Shown one piece after another: positions 1 through 8,090 of a stretch of 64,000 bases of DNA (positions are counted from its first letter, which is position 1; each line of letters begins with the position of its first letter). The position numbers and the translations under genes were made by a program. The DNA comes from CAJMSU01 sp964650315 (lineage in GTDB: Bacteria; Bacillota_I; Bacilli_A; RF39; UBA660), in contig CAZYQE010000006.1 in assembly GCA_964650315.1 (NCBI GenBank), positions 1 to 64,000 of the forward strand, given 5' to 3'. The notes under the pieces are model-generated. The model had not been told where the DNA came from and made no database searches. It was given only the letters and a program-made list of their open reading frames with translations.

Positions 1-39
1 TGCGACTATATCTGTTCTACCACTTATATTTAATATCAT
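1..39 (-). CDS. DUF1848 family protein, 5' end only
   Basis: Only the first 13 codons are inside the window, and the gene continues past the left edge. The peptide begins MILNISGRTDIVA, which matches the usual opening of DUF1848 proteins (an Arg-Thr-Asp-Ile signature after a hydrophobic strand). The ATG is preceded by an AAAGGATG ribosome site at normal spacing. DUF1848 proteins are mostly of unknown function, and some carry a C-terminal cysteine cluster that cannot be checked here. The gene lies just downstream of the small-RNA terminator at about 78-107, so that RNA could act as its leader. Family assignment rests on a short peptide and is tentative. Confidence 0.5.
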   Translation of the reverse strand, partial: MILNISGRTDIVA

Positions 40-77
40 ATAATCACATCCTTTCATATATGAATAATTATAACATA

Positions 78-178
78 AAAAACAAAAAGCGAGAGCCTAA
101 GGCTCTCTTCAGGGGGTTCGGTTGAATATACTCTCACACTTAGATCGTGAGAGATATCTAGCGTGATATGCATCACGC
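78..178 (-). ncRNA. Predicted small structured RNA or leader (three hairpins)
   Basis: A promoter at 185-213 would start transcription at about 178, exactly at the base of a 7-bp hairpin (161-178). A second 7-bp hairpin lies at 131-153. A third, at 91-107, is followed by U-rich sequence (77-89) and looks like an intrinsic terminator. The unpaired segment between hairpins two and three contains a CCCCC tract (111-115). The linker UAGAU (156-160) is complementary to AUCUA in the second loop (142-146), so a pseudoknot is possible. The RNA lies between the recG terminator and the DUF1848 start, so it could be a free small RNA or a terminating leader. I do not recognise the family. Confidence 0.55.
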
Positions 179-184
179 ATCTTA

Positions 185-213
185 ATAATAAGATATATTT
201 ATAAAAAAGTCAA
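185..213 (-). promoter_or_regulatory. Sigma-A-type promoter of the small RNA at 78-178
   Basis: On the minus strand TTGACT (208-213) and TATTAT (185-190) are separated by 17 bases. This is near consensus, and no other gene lies between it and the hairpins. Confidence 0.65.
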
Positions 214-222
214 TTGAATTAT

Positions 223-253
223 AAAAAATAAATACATATTTTTATATGTATTT
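223..253 (-). terminator. recG intrinsic terminator
   Basis: A perfect 10-bp stem (230-239 with 244-253, TTTT loop) overlaps the recG stop codon. It is followed on the minus strand by a U tract (223-228). Confidence 0.75.
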
Positions 254-2246
254 ATCCTTTAGTTATTGAATTAATTAGTTTTAGTTTTAATTCATCTTTA
301 TCTGTATCTTTATTTAATAAATATTCTTTAGAATCTTTCTTAGCTTGTAGTAATATTTTATAATCATTTCTTACATTAGCTATCTTAAAAGCCATATCTC
401 CACTTTGTTTAGTACCAAATAGATCTCCATGACCTCTTAGTTTGAAATCTTCTTCACTTATTTCAAAACCATCATCAATACTTTCCATGATTTTTAATCT
501 TTCTGTATCACTATCACTTATTAATATACATTTAGATTTAACTTCTCCTCGACCTACTCTTCCTCTTAACTGATGTAGTGTAGAAAGTCCAAATCTATCT
601 GCATCAAAGATTACCATAGTAGTAGCATTAGGAACATCTACTCCTACTTCTATTACTGTAGTAGAAATTAATATATCTACTTTACCATCTTTAAATTTAT
701 TCATAATAGCATCTTTAGCAGCCCCTGCCATTTTACCATGTACTATATCTATTGTATATTTATCTTTAAAAGCAAGTTTCATTTGATCTTTTAATTTATA
801 TACATTAGTCATATCTGAATTATCACTTTCTTCTATTAATGGTGCGATTACATATATTTGATGTTTTTCTTGTAGTTCATCATACATCATTTGTAATACA
901 TCTTTTATTTCATTATTTTTCTTTACGTATGTATCTATTTTTTGTCTACCTATTGGTTTTTCTTTAATAGTAGATACATCCATATCACCAAATATAGTTA
1001 AAGCATAAGTTCTAGGTATTGGTGTCGCACTCATATATAATACATCTGGTCTTTTTCCTTTATTTTGTAAGTTAGCTCTTTGATGTACTCCAAAACGATG
1101 TTGTTCATCTGTTATTACTAAACCTAAGTTATTATATTCTACTTCATCTTGTATTAAAGCATGAGTACCAACTACTATATTTATTTCCCCACTTTTTAAT
1201 CCTTCATATATTCTTGTTTTTTCTTTTTTAGGAGTTGATCCTGTTAATAGTTCTGCTTTTATCTTAGATTTCTTTAAGAATTTACATAAATTATCATAAT
1301 GCTGAGTAGCAAGTATTTCTGTAGGTGCCATTAAAGCACTTTGATATCCACTTATGTAGTTCGCAACCATAGCTATAAAAGATACTATTGTTTTACCACT
1401 ACCTACATCTCCTTGTAATAATCTATTCATTCTATGAGATGCTTCTAAATCTTTAATTATTTCATCTACTGCTTTTACTTGATCATTAGTTAATTTAAAT
1501 GGAATAGAATCTATAAATTTATTTAATTTATCTTTATCTATAACTCTATCTAATCCATTATTTTTCTTTTTATTTTGTACTTTTAAATAATTAATTTTAA
1601 ACATAAAAGCAAATAGTTCTTCATATTTTAATCTTGTAGTTACTTCTTTTAGTTTTTCTTCTGTTGATGGGTTGTGTATTAAATTTAGGGATGTTTTTTT
1701 ATTTGAAAAATTATATTTTTCTAAATACTTTCTTGGTATATAATCTGGTATTTCTTTTCCATACATTAATAAAGCCATATTTATATATGTCGATAAGTTT
1801 TTATTAGTTAGTCCACTAGTAGCGTGATATACTGGTTCTATTTTTACTTTATTAGATAGTGTTTCTAATTTTATATCAGAAGCAGTTATTATATTTTTTT
1901 GTTTATCTATTTTACCTATAACTGTTACTCCTGTACCTACTGTTAAATGGCTCTTTAGAAAAGCTCTATTAAATATAGATACTCCTACTACTCCTGAAGG
2001 TGTTACTAATCTAAAGTTCATTTTATTTAGTCCTGCTTTAAATCTCATTAAAATAGGTACACTTTCTATTCTTCCATCTATAATAACTTTTTCTTTATCT
2101 TCTGCTTTAGATAAATCACTTCTTTTTAGAAATTCATATCTAAAAGGATAATGTGTTACTAAGTCTTCTACTGTGTTTATATTTATCTTATTTAGTAAGG
2201 CTAAAGACTTAGGTCCTATACCTTTAACATCCTTTAATTCTGCCAC
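252..2246 (-). CDS. recG: ATP-dependent DNA helicase RecG
   Basis: RecG remodels stalled replication forks and branched recombination intermediates in the cytoplasm. The 664-aa length is typical. An N-terminal wedge/OB domain (about residues 1-230) precedes a superfamily 2 helicase core. Visible motifs are Walker A GDVGSGKT (about 280), the DEQH box in ITDEQHRFGVHQR (about 385), TATPIPRT-type motif III, and a C-terminal HQLRGRVGRG motif VI. The start is GTG, chosen because AGGTGG lies just upstream and a strong promoter sits at 2269-2297. It appears monocistronic: its own promoter is upstream and a terminator overlaps its stop. In many Firmicutes recG lies near rpmB and asp23/ylovV; those genes are not next to it here. 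Confidence 0.96.
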   Translation of the reverse strand: MAELKDVKGIGPKSLALLNKININTVEDLVTHYPFRYEFLKRSDLSKAEDKEKVIIDGRIESVPILMRFKAGLNKMNFRLVTPSGVVGVSIFNRAFLKSHLTVGTGVTVIGKIDKQKNIITASDIKLETLSNKVKIEPVYHATSGLTNKNLSTYINMALLMYGKEIPDYIPRKYLEKYNFSNKKTSLNLIHNPSTEEKLKEVTTRLKYEELFAFMFKINYLKVQNKKKNNGLDRVIDKDKLNKFIDSIPFKLTNDQVKAVDEIIKDLEASHRMNRLLQGDVGSGKTIVSFIAMVANYISGYQSALMAPTEILATQHYDNLCKFLKKSKIKAELLTGSTPKKEKTRIYEGLKSGEINIVVGTHALIQDEVEYNNLGLVITDEQHRFGVHQRANLQNKGKRPDVLYMSATPIPRTYALTIFGDMDVSTIKEKPIGRQKIDTYVKKNNEIKDVLQMMYDELQEKHQIYVIAPLIEESDNSDMTNVYKLKDQMKLAFKDKYTIDIVHGKMAGAAKDAIMNKFKDGKVDILISTTVIEVGVDVPNATTMVIFDADRFGLSTLHQLRGRVGRGEVKSKCILISDSDTERLKIMESIDDGFEISEEDFKLRGHGDLFGTKQSGDMAFKIANVRNDYKILLQAKKDSKEYLLNKDTDKDELKLKLINSITKG

Positions 2247-2268
2247 ACTACCACCTACTTCTTGGCAT

Positions 2269-2297
2269 ATTATAGCATATTTTTAGATATTTTTCAA
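2269..2297 (-). promoter_or_regulatory. recG promoter
   Basis: TTGAAA (2292-2297) and TATAAT (2269-2274) are spaced 17 bases apart on the minus strand. The -10 is about 23 bases upstream of the GTG start, leaving a short leader that contains AGGTGG. Confidence 0.75.
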
Positions 2298-2300
2298 AAG

Positions 2301-2327
2301 AAAAATGCATAAAAATATGCATTTTTT
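2301..2327. terminator. Bidirectional hairpin upstream of recG
   Basis: A 10-bp stem (2302-2311 with 2316-2325, AAAA loop) is flanked by A and T tracts, so it could terminate in both directions. It sits immediately upstream of the recG promoter and probably insulates recG from upstream transcription. Confidence 0.6.
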
Positions 2328-2330
2328 ATA

Positions 2331-2359
2331 TTTACTTTTTATTAGATAGATGTTATTAT
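2331..2359 (+). promoter_or_regulatory. Candidate promoter of the small RNA at 2366-2458
   Basis: TTTACT (2331-2336) and TATTAT (2354-2359) are spaced 17 bases apart on the plus strand. The -35 is weak (4 of 6) and the -10 good. Confidence 0.45.
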
Positions 2360-2365
2360 TTAATT

Positions 2366-2458
2366 CCAACTAATAGGTAACAGCCAATTAATTTTCATAC
2401 TTATTAGATGTGCCGATAGTACCAAGTGGGGAGGCTCCCACTGCTATCGGTTTTTTTT
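2366..2458 (+). ncRNA. Predicted small RNA with two-part terminator stem
   Basis: A plus-strand transcript of about 90 bases lies between recG and the 68-aa gene, both of which are on the minus strand. CTAATA (2370-2375) can pair with TATTAG (2402-2407) to close a 5' domain. The 3' end is a strong compound hairpin: CCGATAG (2413-2419) with CTATCGG (2444-2450), enclosing AGTGGG paired with CCCACT. Eight T residues follow. No coding gene on this strand would need that terminator, so the hairpin most likely ends an RNA gene. Family not recognised; the RNA could also act on its neighbours in trans or by convergent transcription. Confidence 0.45.
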
Positions 2459-2460
2459 AT

Positions 2461-2483
2461 AAAAAAGAACTATTATTAGTTCT
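2461..2483 (-). terminator. Terminator of the 68-aa gene
   Basis: AGAACTA and TAGTTCT (2466-2472 with 2477-2483) form a 7-bp stem that overlaps the stop codon. A run of U follows on the minus strand. Confidence 0.65.
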
Positions 2484-2682
2484 CCTTCTTTATTAATTCA
2501 GTTACCTTCTTACTAATTTTTCTATTATCTATATTATCTTGATTTTCTTTTATATAGTATATTAGTTCTTCTTGTTGATGTTCTTTTTGTAAAGCTAACA
2601 TAGTAGCTATTATTTGATTTTCTTGTATTTTTAAAATTTTTAATAATTGTATTAATGTTTTTTGTGCTTCTGATAATTCCAT
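2476..2682 (-). CDS. Small protein of unknown function, 68 aa
   Basis: I do not recognise this protein. It is a small, highly charged polypeptide rich in Gln, Glu, Lys, Leu and Ile, predicted to be largely helical (MELSEAQKTLIQLLKIL at the N-terminus, a Lys-rich C-terminal third). There is no signal peptide, membrane segment or cysteine. Support for a real gene is an AAAGGAG ribosome site 7 bases before the ATG and a terminator overlapping the stop codon. It stands alone between two predicted small RNAs on the opposite strand. A DNA- or protein-binding regulator is possible, but nothing in the sequence decides it. Confidence 0.6.
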   Translation of the reverse strand: MELSEAQKTLIQLLKILKIQENQIIATMLALQKEHQQEELIYYIKENQDNIDNRKISKKVTELIKKEN

Positions 2683-2784
2683 AATTTTAACTCCTTTACA
2701 CTAGTGTTTTTTGCTTGTTTTTCCTATATATTATCGTATTTTTCACTATATATCTATATTTTATCAAAAAAATGAACTTTTTTG

Positions 2785-2813
2785 TTGACAAATTAGACAC
2801 TTTCGGTTAGTAT
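2785..2813 (+). promoter_or_regulatory. Strong sigma-A promoter of the small RNA at 2820
   Basis: A consensus TTGACA (2785-2790) and TAGTAT (2808-2813) are spaced exactly 17 bases apart on the plus strand. The nearest downstream gene on that strand is more than 15 kb away. Confidence 0.75.
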
Positions 2814-2819
2814 ATGAAC

Positions 2820-2961
2820 TACCAATTTGCTTTTAGGCGAATTGGTCGCTAGTATCACACTAGCCAACCCCTTTTTATTCTTTTTTTGGAGGCTGCCCTC
2901 AGGGGGTGCAGTCTCCTAGGTTGAAGTAAAAAGACATAAGAGCCGAATCTTATGTCTTTTT
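2820..2961 (+). ncRNA. Predicted structured small RNA, about 140 nt
   Basis: The predicted start falls at the base of a 10-bp hairpin (2821-2830 with 2837-2846). A 6-bp hairpin follows (2848-2853 with 2859-2864). Next comes a long arm closed by CAACC (2865-2869) and GGTTG (2919-2923). It holds a U-rich internal segment and a 9-bp GGAGGCTGC/GCAGTCTCC helix (2888-2896 with 2908-2916). The RNA ends in the strong terminator at 2931-2963. There is no convincing reading frame. I could not match it to SRP RNA, tmRNA, 6S RNA or RNase P RNA by their hallmark motifs. An independent RNA gene is the best reading. Confidence 0.6.
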
Positions 2962-2963
2962 TT
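2931..2963. terminator. Bidirectional terminator (small RNA and PFOR)
   Basis: AAGACATAAGA and TCTTATGTCTT form an 11-bp stem with a short loop, with T tracts on both strands. It ends the plus-strand RNA and lies just after the stop of the minus-strand oxidoreductase gene. Confidence 0.85.
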
Positions 2964-2964
2964 G

Positions 2965-5900
2965 TTATTCTTTATCTTCTTTTTCTTCTAGAGACTTATA
3001 ATAGTTATAAGTTTCTTCTGCTTGTTTTTTATTATTACTTAGTAATTCTTTATAGTTCTTAGATAGTTTCTTTAATGAATTATATCTATCTTCACCTGTT
3101 AAGAAGTCTTTATATTTATCGAAGTCTGCACTACTATCTACTTTAAATTCTTCTGTTGTTGGGTTGTAATGGAATATTGGGAAGTAACCAGATGCGGTTG
3201 CTTTCTTTTCTTCATTGATTGAGTTTTTCATTCCCTTTATAATTCCTTGTGCAATACATGGAGCATAAGCAATTATAATACTTGGTCCATTGTAAGCCTC
3301 TGCTTCTTTCATTACTTTGATTGCTTGCATTGGATTAGCTCCTAGTGAGATAGTTCCAACATATACATGTGGATAAGTTAGTGCTATCTTAGCTAAATCT
3401 TTTTTAGCTATTTCTTTACCAGCGGATGCAAATTTAGCAACTGCTCCACTTCTTGTGGATTTAGAAGCTTGTCCTCCAGTATTAGAATATACTTCTGTAT
3501 CTAATACTAATATATTTACATTTTCTTTGTTAGCTAGGACATGATCTATTCCATTATAACCAATATCATATGCCCAACCATCTCCACCTACCATCCATAT
3601 AGATTTAGGTTTTATAAATTCTTTTAGTTTCTTTAATTCTTTTATTTTAGTTTCATCTACTACTTCTAGTAATGCTTTTGCAGTTTCATCATTAATTTCT
3701 TCTACGTAGTTATTATAAATATCTTTTTCACTCTTCTTAATTAGTTTTTTGTTGTTTGTAATTAGAGTTTTAATTCTATTTTTCATAGTTTCGTCTGCTA
3801 TTTTCATACCAAATCCAAACTCTGCATTATCTTCAAATAATGAGTTAGCCCAAGGTATGCTGTATGGAGTTGATGGTATAGATGCTCCATAGATAGATGA
3901 ACATCCTGTTGCATTAGCTATTACTAAATTATCTTTAAATAATTGTGTTAATAGTTTTAAGTATGGTGTTTCTCCACATCCTGCACATGCTCCACTAAAT
4001 TCAAACTTAGGATATTTAAATTGACTACCCTTAACTGTATTAGTTGGCATTACATCTTTTTCTTTTACATCATTAAATAGATATTCATATTCTTCTTTAG
4101 ATTTTTCTTCATCTATTTTTTCTTTAGCTTTCATGATAATAGCTTTAGCACCTTTTTTACCAGGACATACTTCAGCACATAGTCCGCATCCAGTACAATC
4201 TGGAACACTAACACCAATTGTATATTTTAAGTCTTGTCCTTTTATATTAGCATCTATTAATTTTTCTTTTACTGAATCAGGTGCATCTAATTGTTCTTTT
4301 TCATCTAATAGGAATGGTCTAATTACTCCATGTGGACATACTAGAGAACATTGATTACAAGAAATACAATTTTCACTATTATAGCAAGGTGCCATAGTAG
4401 AAGCATTTCTTTTTTCTTTCTTAGTGTTTCCACCTTCAAATGTGCCATCTGAGTTTTTAACAAAACTACTAACTGGTAGAGTATCCCCTTCCATACTACT
4501 AATTACTTCAAATATATTTTTCTTTGGTTCTACTTCCATTACATAATCTACTACTGGAAGTTTTACTTTTTCTAATTTATCTATACATGAATCAATTGCT
4601 TTTAAGTTTTTATCTATTATATTTCCACTCTTATTAGCAAATTTTAATGATATATTTTCTTTTATTTTATTAATAGTAAAATCTAAATCCATTACTTTAC
4701 CTAATTTAAATATTAGTGTTTCCATAATAGAACTTATTTTATTATTTAATCCACAATCTTTAGCTATTTTATTAGCATCTACTATGTAGAATTTAATATT
4801 TCTAGATTGAATTATTTTTTTATCATATATAGTCATTTCTTGTAGGATTTCATCTTTTGTTTTAGATGTATTTAGTAAGAATGTACCATTTTTCTTTATT
4901 CTATCTAACATCTTTAATTGTTTTAAGTATGATTCTTTAGTACATACTACTAAGGATGCTTTTTCTACGTAGTAAGTAGATCTAATTGGATTTTTACCAA
5001 ATCTTAAATGTGATATAGTTATTCCACCTGACTTTTTAGAATCGTATTGGAAATAACCTTGTACGTATGCTCTTGTAAATGTTCCAGTTATTTTCATAAT
5101 GTCTTTAGAAGCACTTACCATACCATCACTACCATATCCATAGATTAAGAATTCTGTATCTTCTTTATCGATTGTGAAATCTTTATCATAATCTATTGAT
5201 AGATTAGTTACATCATCTTCTATACCTACTGTGAAGTTAGTATGTGAATCTCTTTTATCCATAAAATCATATACACCTTTTATCATAGCTGGTGTTGTAT
5301 TTTTACTTGAAAGACCATAACGTCCTCCAATGATTGATACTTTTGATTCTACTTCTTTAATAGTTTTAACTACATCTAGATATAATGGTTCTCCTGCAGA
5401 ACCTGGTTCTTTAGTACGATCTAGAACTGCAATTTTCTTAACTGACTTAGGAAGTACATTTAAGAAGTATTTAGCACTAAATGGTCTATATAAATGAACT
5501 TCTAATAGTCCTACTTTTTCACCTTTATCTACTAAGTAATCTACTGTTTCTTTAATTGTTTCACATACACTACCCATTGCGACTATTACTTTAGTAGCAT
5601 CTTCTGCTCCATAATAATTAAATGGTTTATAATCTTCTCCTGTAATCTTATTTATTTCAGCCATATAATCATTTACTATATCTGGTAATTTATCATAGTA
5701 TTTATTTCTAACTTCTGATGCTTGGAAATAAATATCTTCATTTTGAGCTGTTCCTTTAGTAACTGGATTATTTGGGTTTAGACTTCTTTCTCTAAATTCT
5801 TCTAAAGCTTTTTCATCTATTAGTTTCTTTAACTGATCTGTATCTATTACTTCTACTTTAGATAATTCATGACTTGTTCTAAAACCATCAAAGAAATTAA

Positions 5901-6396
5901 CAAATGGAACTCTTCCTTTAATAGCTGAAAGATGTGCAACTCCTGTTAGATCCATAACTTGTTGTACTGATGAAGACGCTAAAAGTGCAAAACCTGTTTG
6001 TCTTGTTGCATATATATCTTGATGATCTCCAAATATTGATAATGCATGTGTAGCTAGGCTTCTTGCTGCTACATTTATAACACAAGGTAATTGTTCTCCT
6101 GCTATTTTATACATATTTGGAATCATTAATAATAATCCTTGTGATGCTGTATATGTAGTAGTTAGTGCTCCTGCTTGTAAGCTACCATGTACCATACCAG
6201 CAGCACCTGCTTCACTTTCCATTTCTACTACTTTAACTGGACTATCAAAATAATTAAGTTTTCCTTCATTAGCCCATTTATCAGTTAATTCTGCCATTGG
6301 TGAAGCTGGTGTTATTGGATATATTCCTGCTACATCTGTAAAATTATATGATACATAACTACAAGCTTCATTACCATCCATTATTTTCTTTGCCAT
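2965..6396 (-). CDS. nifJ: Pyruvate:ferredoxin (flavodoxin) oxidoreductase
   Basis: This cytoplasmic enzyme oxidises pyruvate with CoA to acetyl-CoA and CO2 and reduces ferredoxin or flavodoxin. It is a hallmark of anaerobic fermentation. The protein is the full single-chain form (1143 aa). The N-terminal pyruvate-binding domain carries YPITPASPMAE. Two [4Fe-4S] motifs follow, CISCNQCSLVCP (about residue 680) and CTGCGLCAEVCPG (about 734). The third-cluster Cys pair CAGCGE is at about 800, and the C-terminal thiamine-diphosphate domain contains GGDGWAYDIGYNG (about 940). The ATG has AAGGATGTG upstream. The gene stands alone, ending in a bidirectional terminator. It is the only central-metabolism enzyme in the window and supports an anaerobic lifestyle. 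Confidence 0.97.
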   Translation of the reverse strand: MAKKIMDGNEACSYVSYNFTDVAGIYPITPASPMAELTDKWANEGKLNYFDSPVKVVEMESEAGAAGMVHGSLQAGALTTTYTASQGLLLMIPNMYKIAGEQLPCVINVAARSLATHALSIFGDHQDIYATRQTGFALLASSSVQQVMDLTGVAHLSAIKGRVPFVNFFDGFRTSHELSKVEVIDTDQLKKLIDEKALEEFRERSLNPNNPVTKGTAQNEDIYFQASEVRNKYYDKLPDIVNDYMAEINKITGEDYKPFNYYGAEDATKVIVAMGSVCETIKETVDYLVDKGEKVGLLEVHLYRPFSAKYFLNVLPKSVKKIAVLDRTKEPGSAGEPLYLDVVKTIKEVESKVSIIGGRYGLSSKNTTPAMIKGVYDFMDKRDSHTNFTVGIEDDVTNLSIDYDKDFTIDKEDTEFLIYGYGSDGMVSASKDIMKITGTFTRAYVQGYFQYDSKKSGGITISHLRFGKNPIRSTYYVEKASLVVCTKESYLKQLKMLDRIKKNGTFLLNTSKTKDEILQEMTIYDKKIIQSRNIKFYIVDANKIAKDCGLNNKISSIMETLIFKLGKVMDLDFTINKIKENISLKFANKSGNIIDKNLKAIDSCIDKLEKVKLPVVDYVMEVEPKKNIFEVISSMEGDTLPVSSFVKNSDGTFEGGNTKKEKRNASTMAPCYNSENCISCNQCSLVCPHGVIRPFLLDEKEQLDAPDSVKEKLIDANIKGQDLKYTIGVSVPDCTGCGLCAEVCPGKKGAKAIIMKAKEKIDEEKSKEEYEYLFNDVKEKDVMPTNTVKGSQFKYPKFEFSGACAGCGETPYLKLLTQLFKDNLVIANATGCSSIYGASIPSTPYSIPWANSLFEDNAEFGFGMKIADETMKNRIKTLITNNKKLIKKSEKDIYNNYVEEINDETAKALLEVVDETKIKELKKLKEFIKPKSIWMVGGDGWAYDIGYNGIDHVLANKENVNILVLDTEVYSNTGGQASKSTRSGAVAKFASAGKEIAKKDLAKIALTYPHVYVGTISLGANPMQAIKVMKEAEAYNGPSIIIAYAPCIAQGIIKGMKNSINEEKKATASGYFPIFHYNPTTEEFKVDSSADFDKYKDFLTGEDRYNSLKKLSKNYKELLSNNKKQAEETYNYYKSLEEKEDKE

Positions 6397-6433
6397 ATTA
6401 TCACATCCTTATTATAATTATATCTCAAAATTT

Positions 6434-6461
6434 AAAAAAATAAAAGAAGATAACTCCTTTT
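6434..6461 (-). terminator. Terminator after the pilin-like gene
   Basis: An 8-bp stem (6442-6449 with 6454-6461, one G-U pair) overlaps the stop codon and is followed by a U tract on the minus strand. Confidence 0.6.
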
Positions 6462-6858
6462 ATTTTGCCTCATCTATAAGACCTTGATCTTTTGCACTAC
6501 ATACTAGTGTTACTTCATATTTATAATTATCTAAAGATACTCTAGTTACTTTTACTTTAGAACTATTTTTATTACAATCATTTTTCTTAGTATCTTTAAA
6601 ACTTGTCATATATTTATTATCCATTAATGTTTGTACAGTTACTTCTCTAGAATCAGTAGTAGTTTCAGGTAATAATATTCTATGATCATTATAATAATCT
6701 CTAGCAGCTGATTCCACTGTATTTTTTAATGTTCTATAATATTCTACTTTTGATTTATGTATAATACCACCAACAGCTACTACTGATATAGTAGCTAATA
6801 TTCCTAATATAGTAATAGTTGCAAGTAACTCTACTAATGTAAAACCTTTCCTATTCAT
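6460..6858 (-). CDS. Type IV pilin-like (pseudopilin) protein
   Basis: The N-terminus MNRKGFTLVELLA is the prepilin peptidase site plus methylation motif of type IV pilins and competence pseudopilins. Gly5 precedes the mature Phe6, with the conserved Glu five residues later, followed by a hydrophobic helix to about residue 30. The rest (132 aa in total) is a short globular domain with two cysteines (near residues 94 and 122) that could form a disulfide. The start was placed at 6858 because AGGAGGG lies 7 bases upstream; an in-frame ATG 12 codons earlier has no such site. It follows a polysaccharide deacetylase gene by 10 bases. No pilus ATPase, platform protein or prepilin peptidase is in the window. 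Confidence 0.75.
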   Translation of the reverse strand: MNRKGFTLVELLATITILGILATISVVAVGGIIHKSKVEYYRTLKNTVESAARDYYNDHRILLPETTTDSREVTVQTLMDNKYMTSFKDTKKNDCNKNSSKVKVTRVSLDNYKYEVTLVCSAKDQGLIDEAK

Positions 6859-6868
6859 ATAAACCCTC

Positions 6869-8080
6869 CTATTTAATATACTTAATATAATCATCTAATG
6901 AAGTATCATTAAATATAGTAATTCTAGGTATTCTATATTTATTTATACCTTGTTTAGCTTTCTTCATAGTACCTATATAAGCACTCTTAAATCCTGCTTC
7001 TTTTAATACACTCTCTGAATAATCATTAAATTCAAAGAATGGATAACAAAAAGCTTCTGTATTATCTAGTTTTTCTCTACTAGTTTTTAAATCTTTTAAT
7101 AATATATTTTTATCTACACACTTTAATGGACTACCTTGGTCTCCAGGACATTTACCACCTTCATGTAGATTATCAGAGTGAGATGCAATCTCTAAGTATG
7201 GAGATTTAAACTTATCTTTAGAATACCAAGAAGTAACAAGGAATAATGTTGCATTTATCTTATATTTTTCTAAGAACGGAATAAACTTCTCTGCTCTAGC
7301 ACCATCATCTATAGTTACTAAAATAGTTTTTTCTGGTAATCTTATTTTCTTATCTATAAACCATTCCATTTCTTTAGTATTAATAGTAAAGTATTTGTTT
7401 TCTTTTAAATAATTAAACTGTTCTTTTATCTGATTCTCATGATGACATATAACTTCTCCACATACTTCACCTTCTAAATATATAAAATGATATGTAGTAA
7501 CAGGTATTTCATTAGTCTCTTTTAAATTAGTATTATTTTTATTATATGTTTTTGTTGTATCTTCTTTAAATATATAATATAATTCATTATTAAATTCTAT
7601 ATAATAACGATTATCTTCTTTAACTAATATAGGTGTATCTATAGATATATTCATTTTATATACTTCTTTATCATTTTGATATAATTTGAAATTCTTATGA
7701 GTAATTACATTTTCATTAAATGGTATATAAGATTTATATCTATTATCTATATTAAATTTCTTTGTTTTTTTAACATCTTTATAACTTACATAATAATTAG
7801 TATTATCTATATTAAAATATTTAGTATCTTTAGTTATTTTTTGTTTCTTTAATATTAATTTTTTGTTTTTAGAAATAGTACCAATCTTTTTATACTTATT
7901 ATATAGATTAGTTTCTTTAATTACTTTTACATAGTTATTATAATGTGATTTTATTTCTTTTAATCTATTTTTATTACTTAATAATATATTATTATTTTGT
8001 ATCTTTTTAATAACAAAAAAAGACACAAGTATTCCAATTATAATTATAAATATTATTAATACTTTAGTCTTTTTCTTCAT
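6869..8080 (-). CDS. Membrane-anchored polysaccharide deacetylase
   Basis: A carbohydrate esterase family 4 protein that would remove N-acetyl groups from an extracellular glycan. The N-terminal segment MKKKTKVLIIFIIIIGILV is a signal anchor. About 200 residues of poorly conserved sequence precede the NodB domain (about residues 240-400). Visible motifs are TIDDG (catalytic and metal Asp pair), SHSDNLH (metal His pair with the longer spacing of PgaB/IcaB-type enzymes), and FCYPF. A Cys pair in the insert after motif 2 (GGKCPGDQGSPLKC) is unusual. The start was placed at the second in-frame ATG, where AGGAG spacing is correct. The ribosome site overlaps the stop of the upstream phosphodiester glycosidase, implying co-expression. 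Confidence 0.85.
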   Translation of the reverse strand: MKKKTKVLIIFIIIIGILVSFFVIKKIQNNNILLSNKNRLKEIKSHYNNYVKVIKETNLYNKYKKIGTISKNKKLILKKQKITKDTKYFNIDNTNYYVSYKDVKKTKKFNIDNRYKSYIPFNENVITHKNFKLYQNDKEVYKMNISIDTPILVKEDNRYYIEFNNELYYIFKEDTTKTYNKNNTNLKETNEIPVTTYHFIYLEGEVCGEVICHHENQIKEQFNYLKENKYFTINTKEMEWFIDKKIRLPEKTILVTIDDGARAEKFIPFLEKYKINATLFLVTSWYSKDKFKSPYLEIASHSDNLHEGGKCPGDQGSPLKCVDKNILLKDLKTSREKLDNTEAFCYPFFEFNDYSESVLKEAGFKSAYIGTMKKAKQGINKYRIPRITIFNDTSLDDYIKYIK

Positions 8081-8090
8081 AATCATTCTC

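Noticed and set aside
2820..2961. Assignment of the small RNA as SRP RNA, 6S RNA or tmRNA.
   Set aside because: No SRP GGAA tetraloop/GCA core, no closing 5'-3' helix with central bubble as in 6S RNA, and no tRNA-like ends.
4133..4354. Plus-strand open frame across the iron-sulfur region of PFOR.
   Set aside because: It is fully antisense to a well-conserved domain and has no ribosome site.
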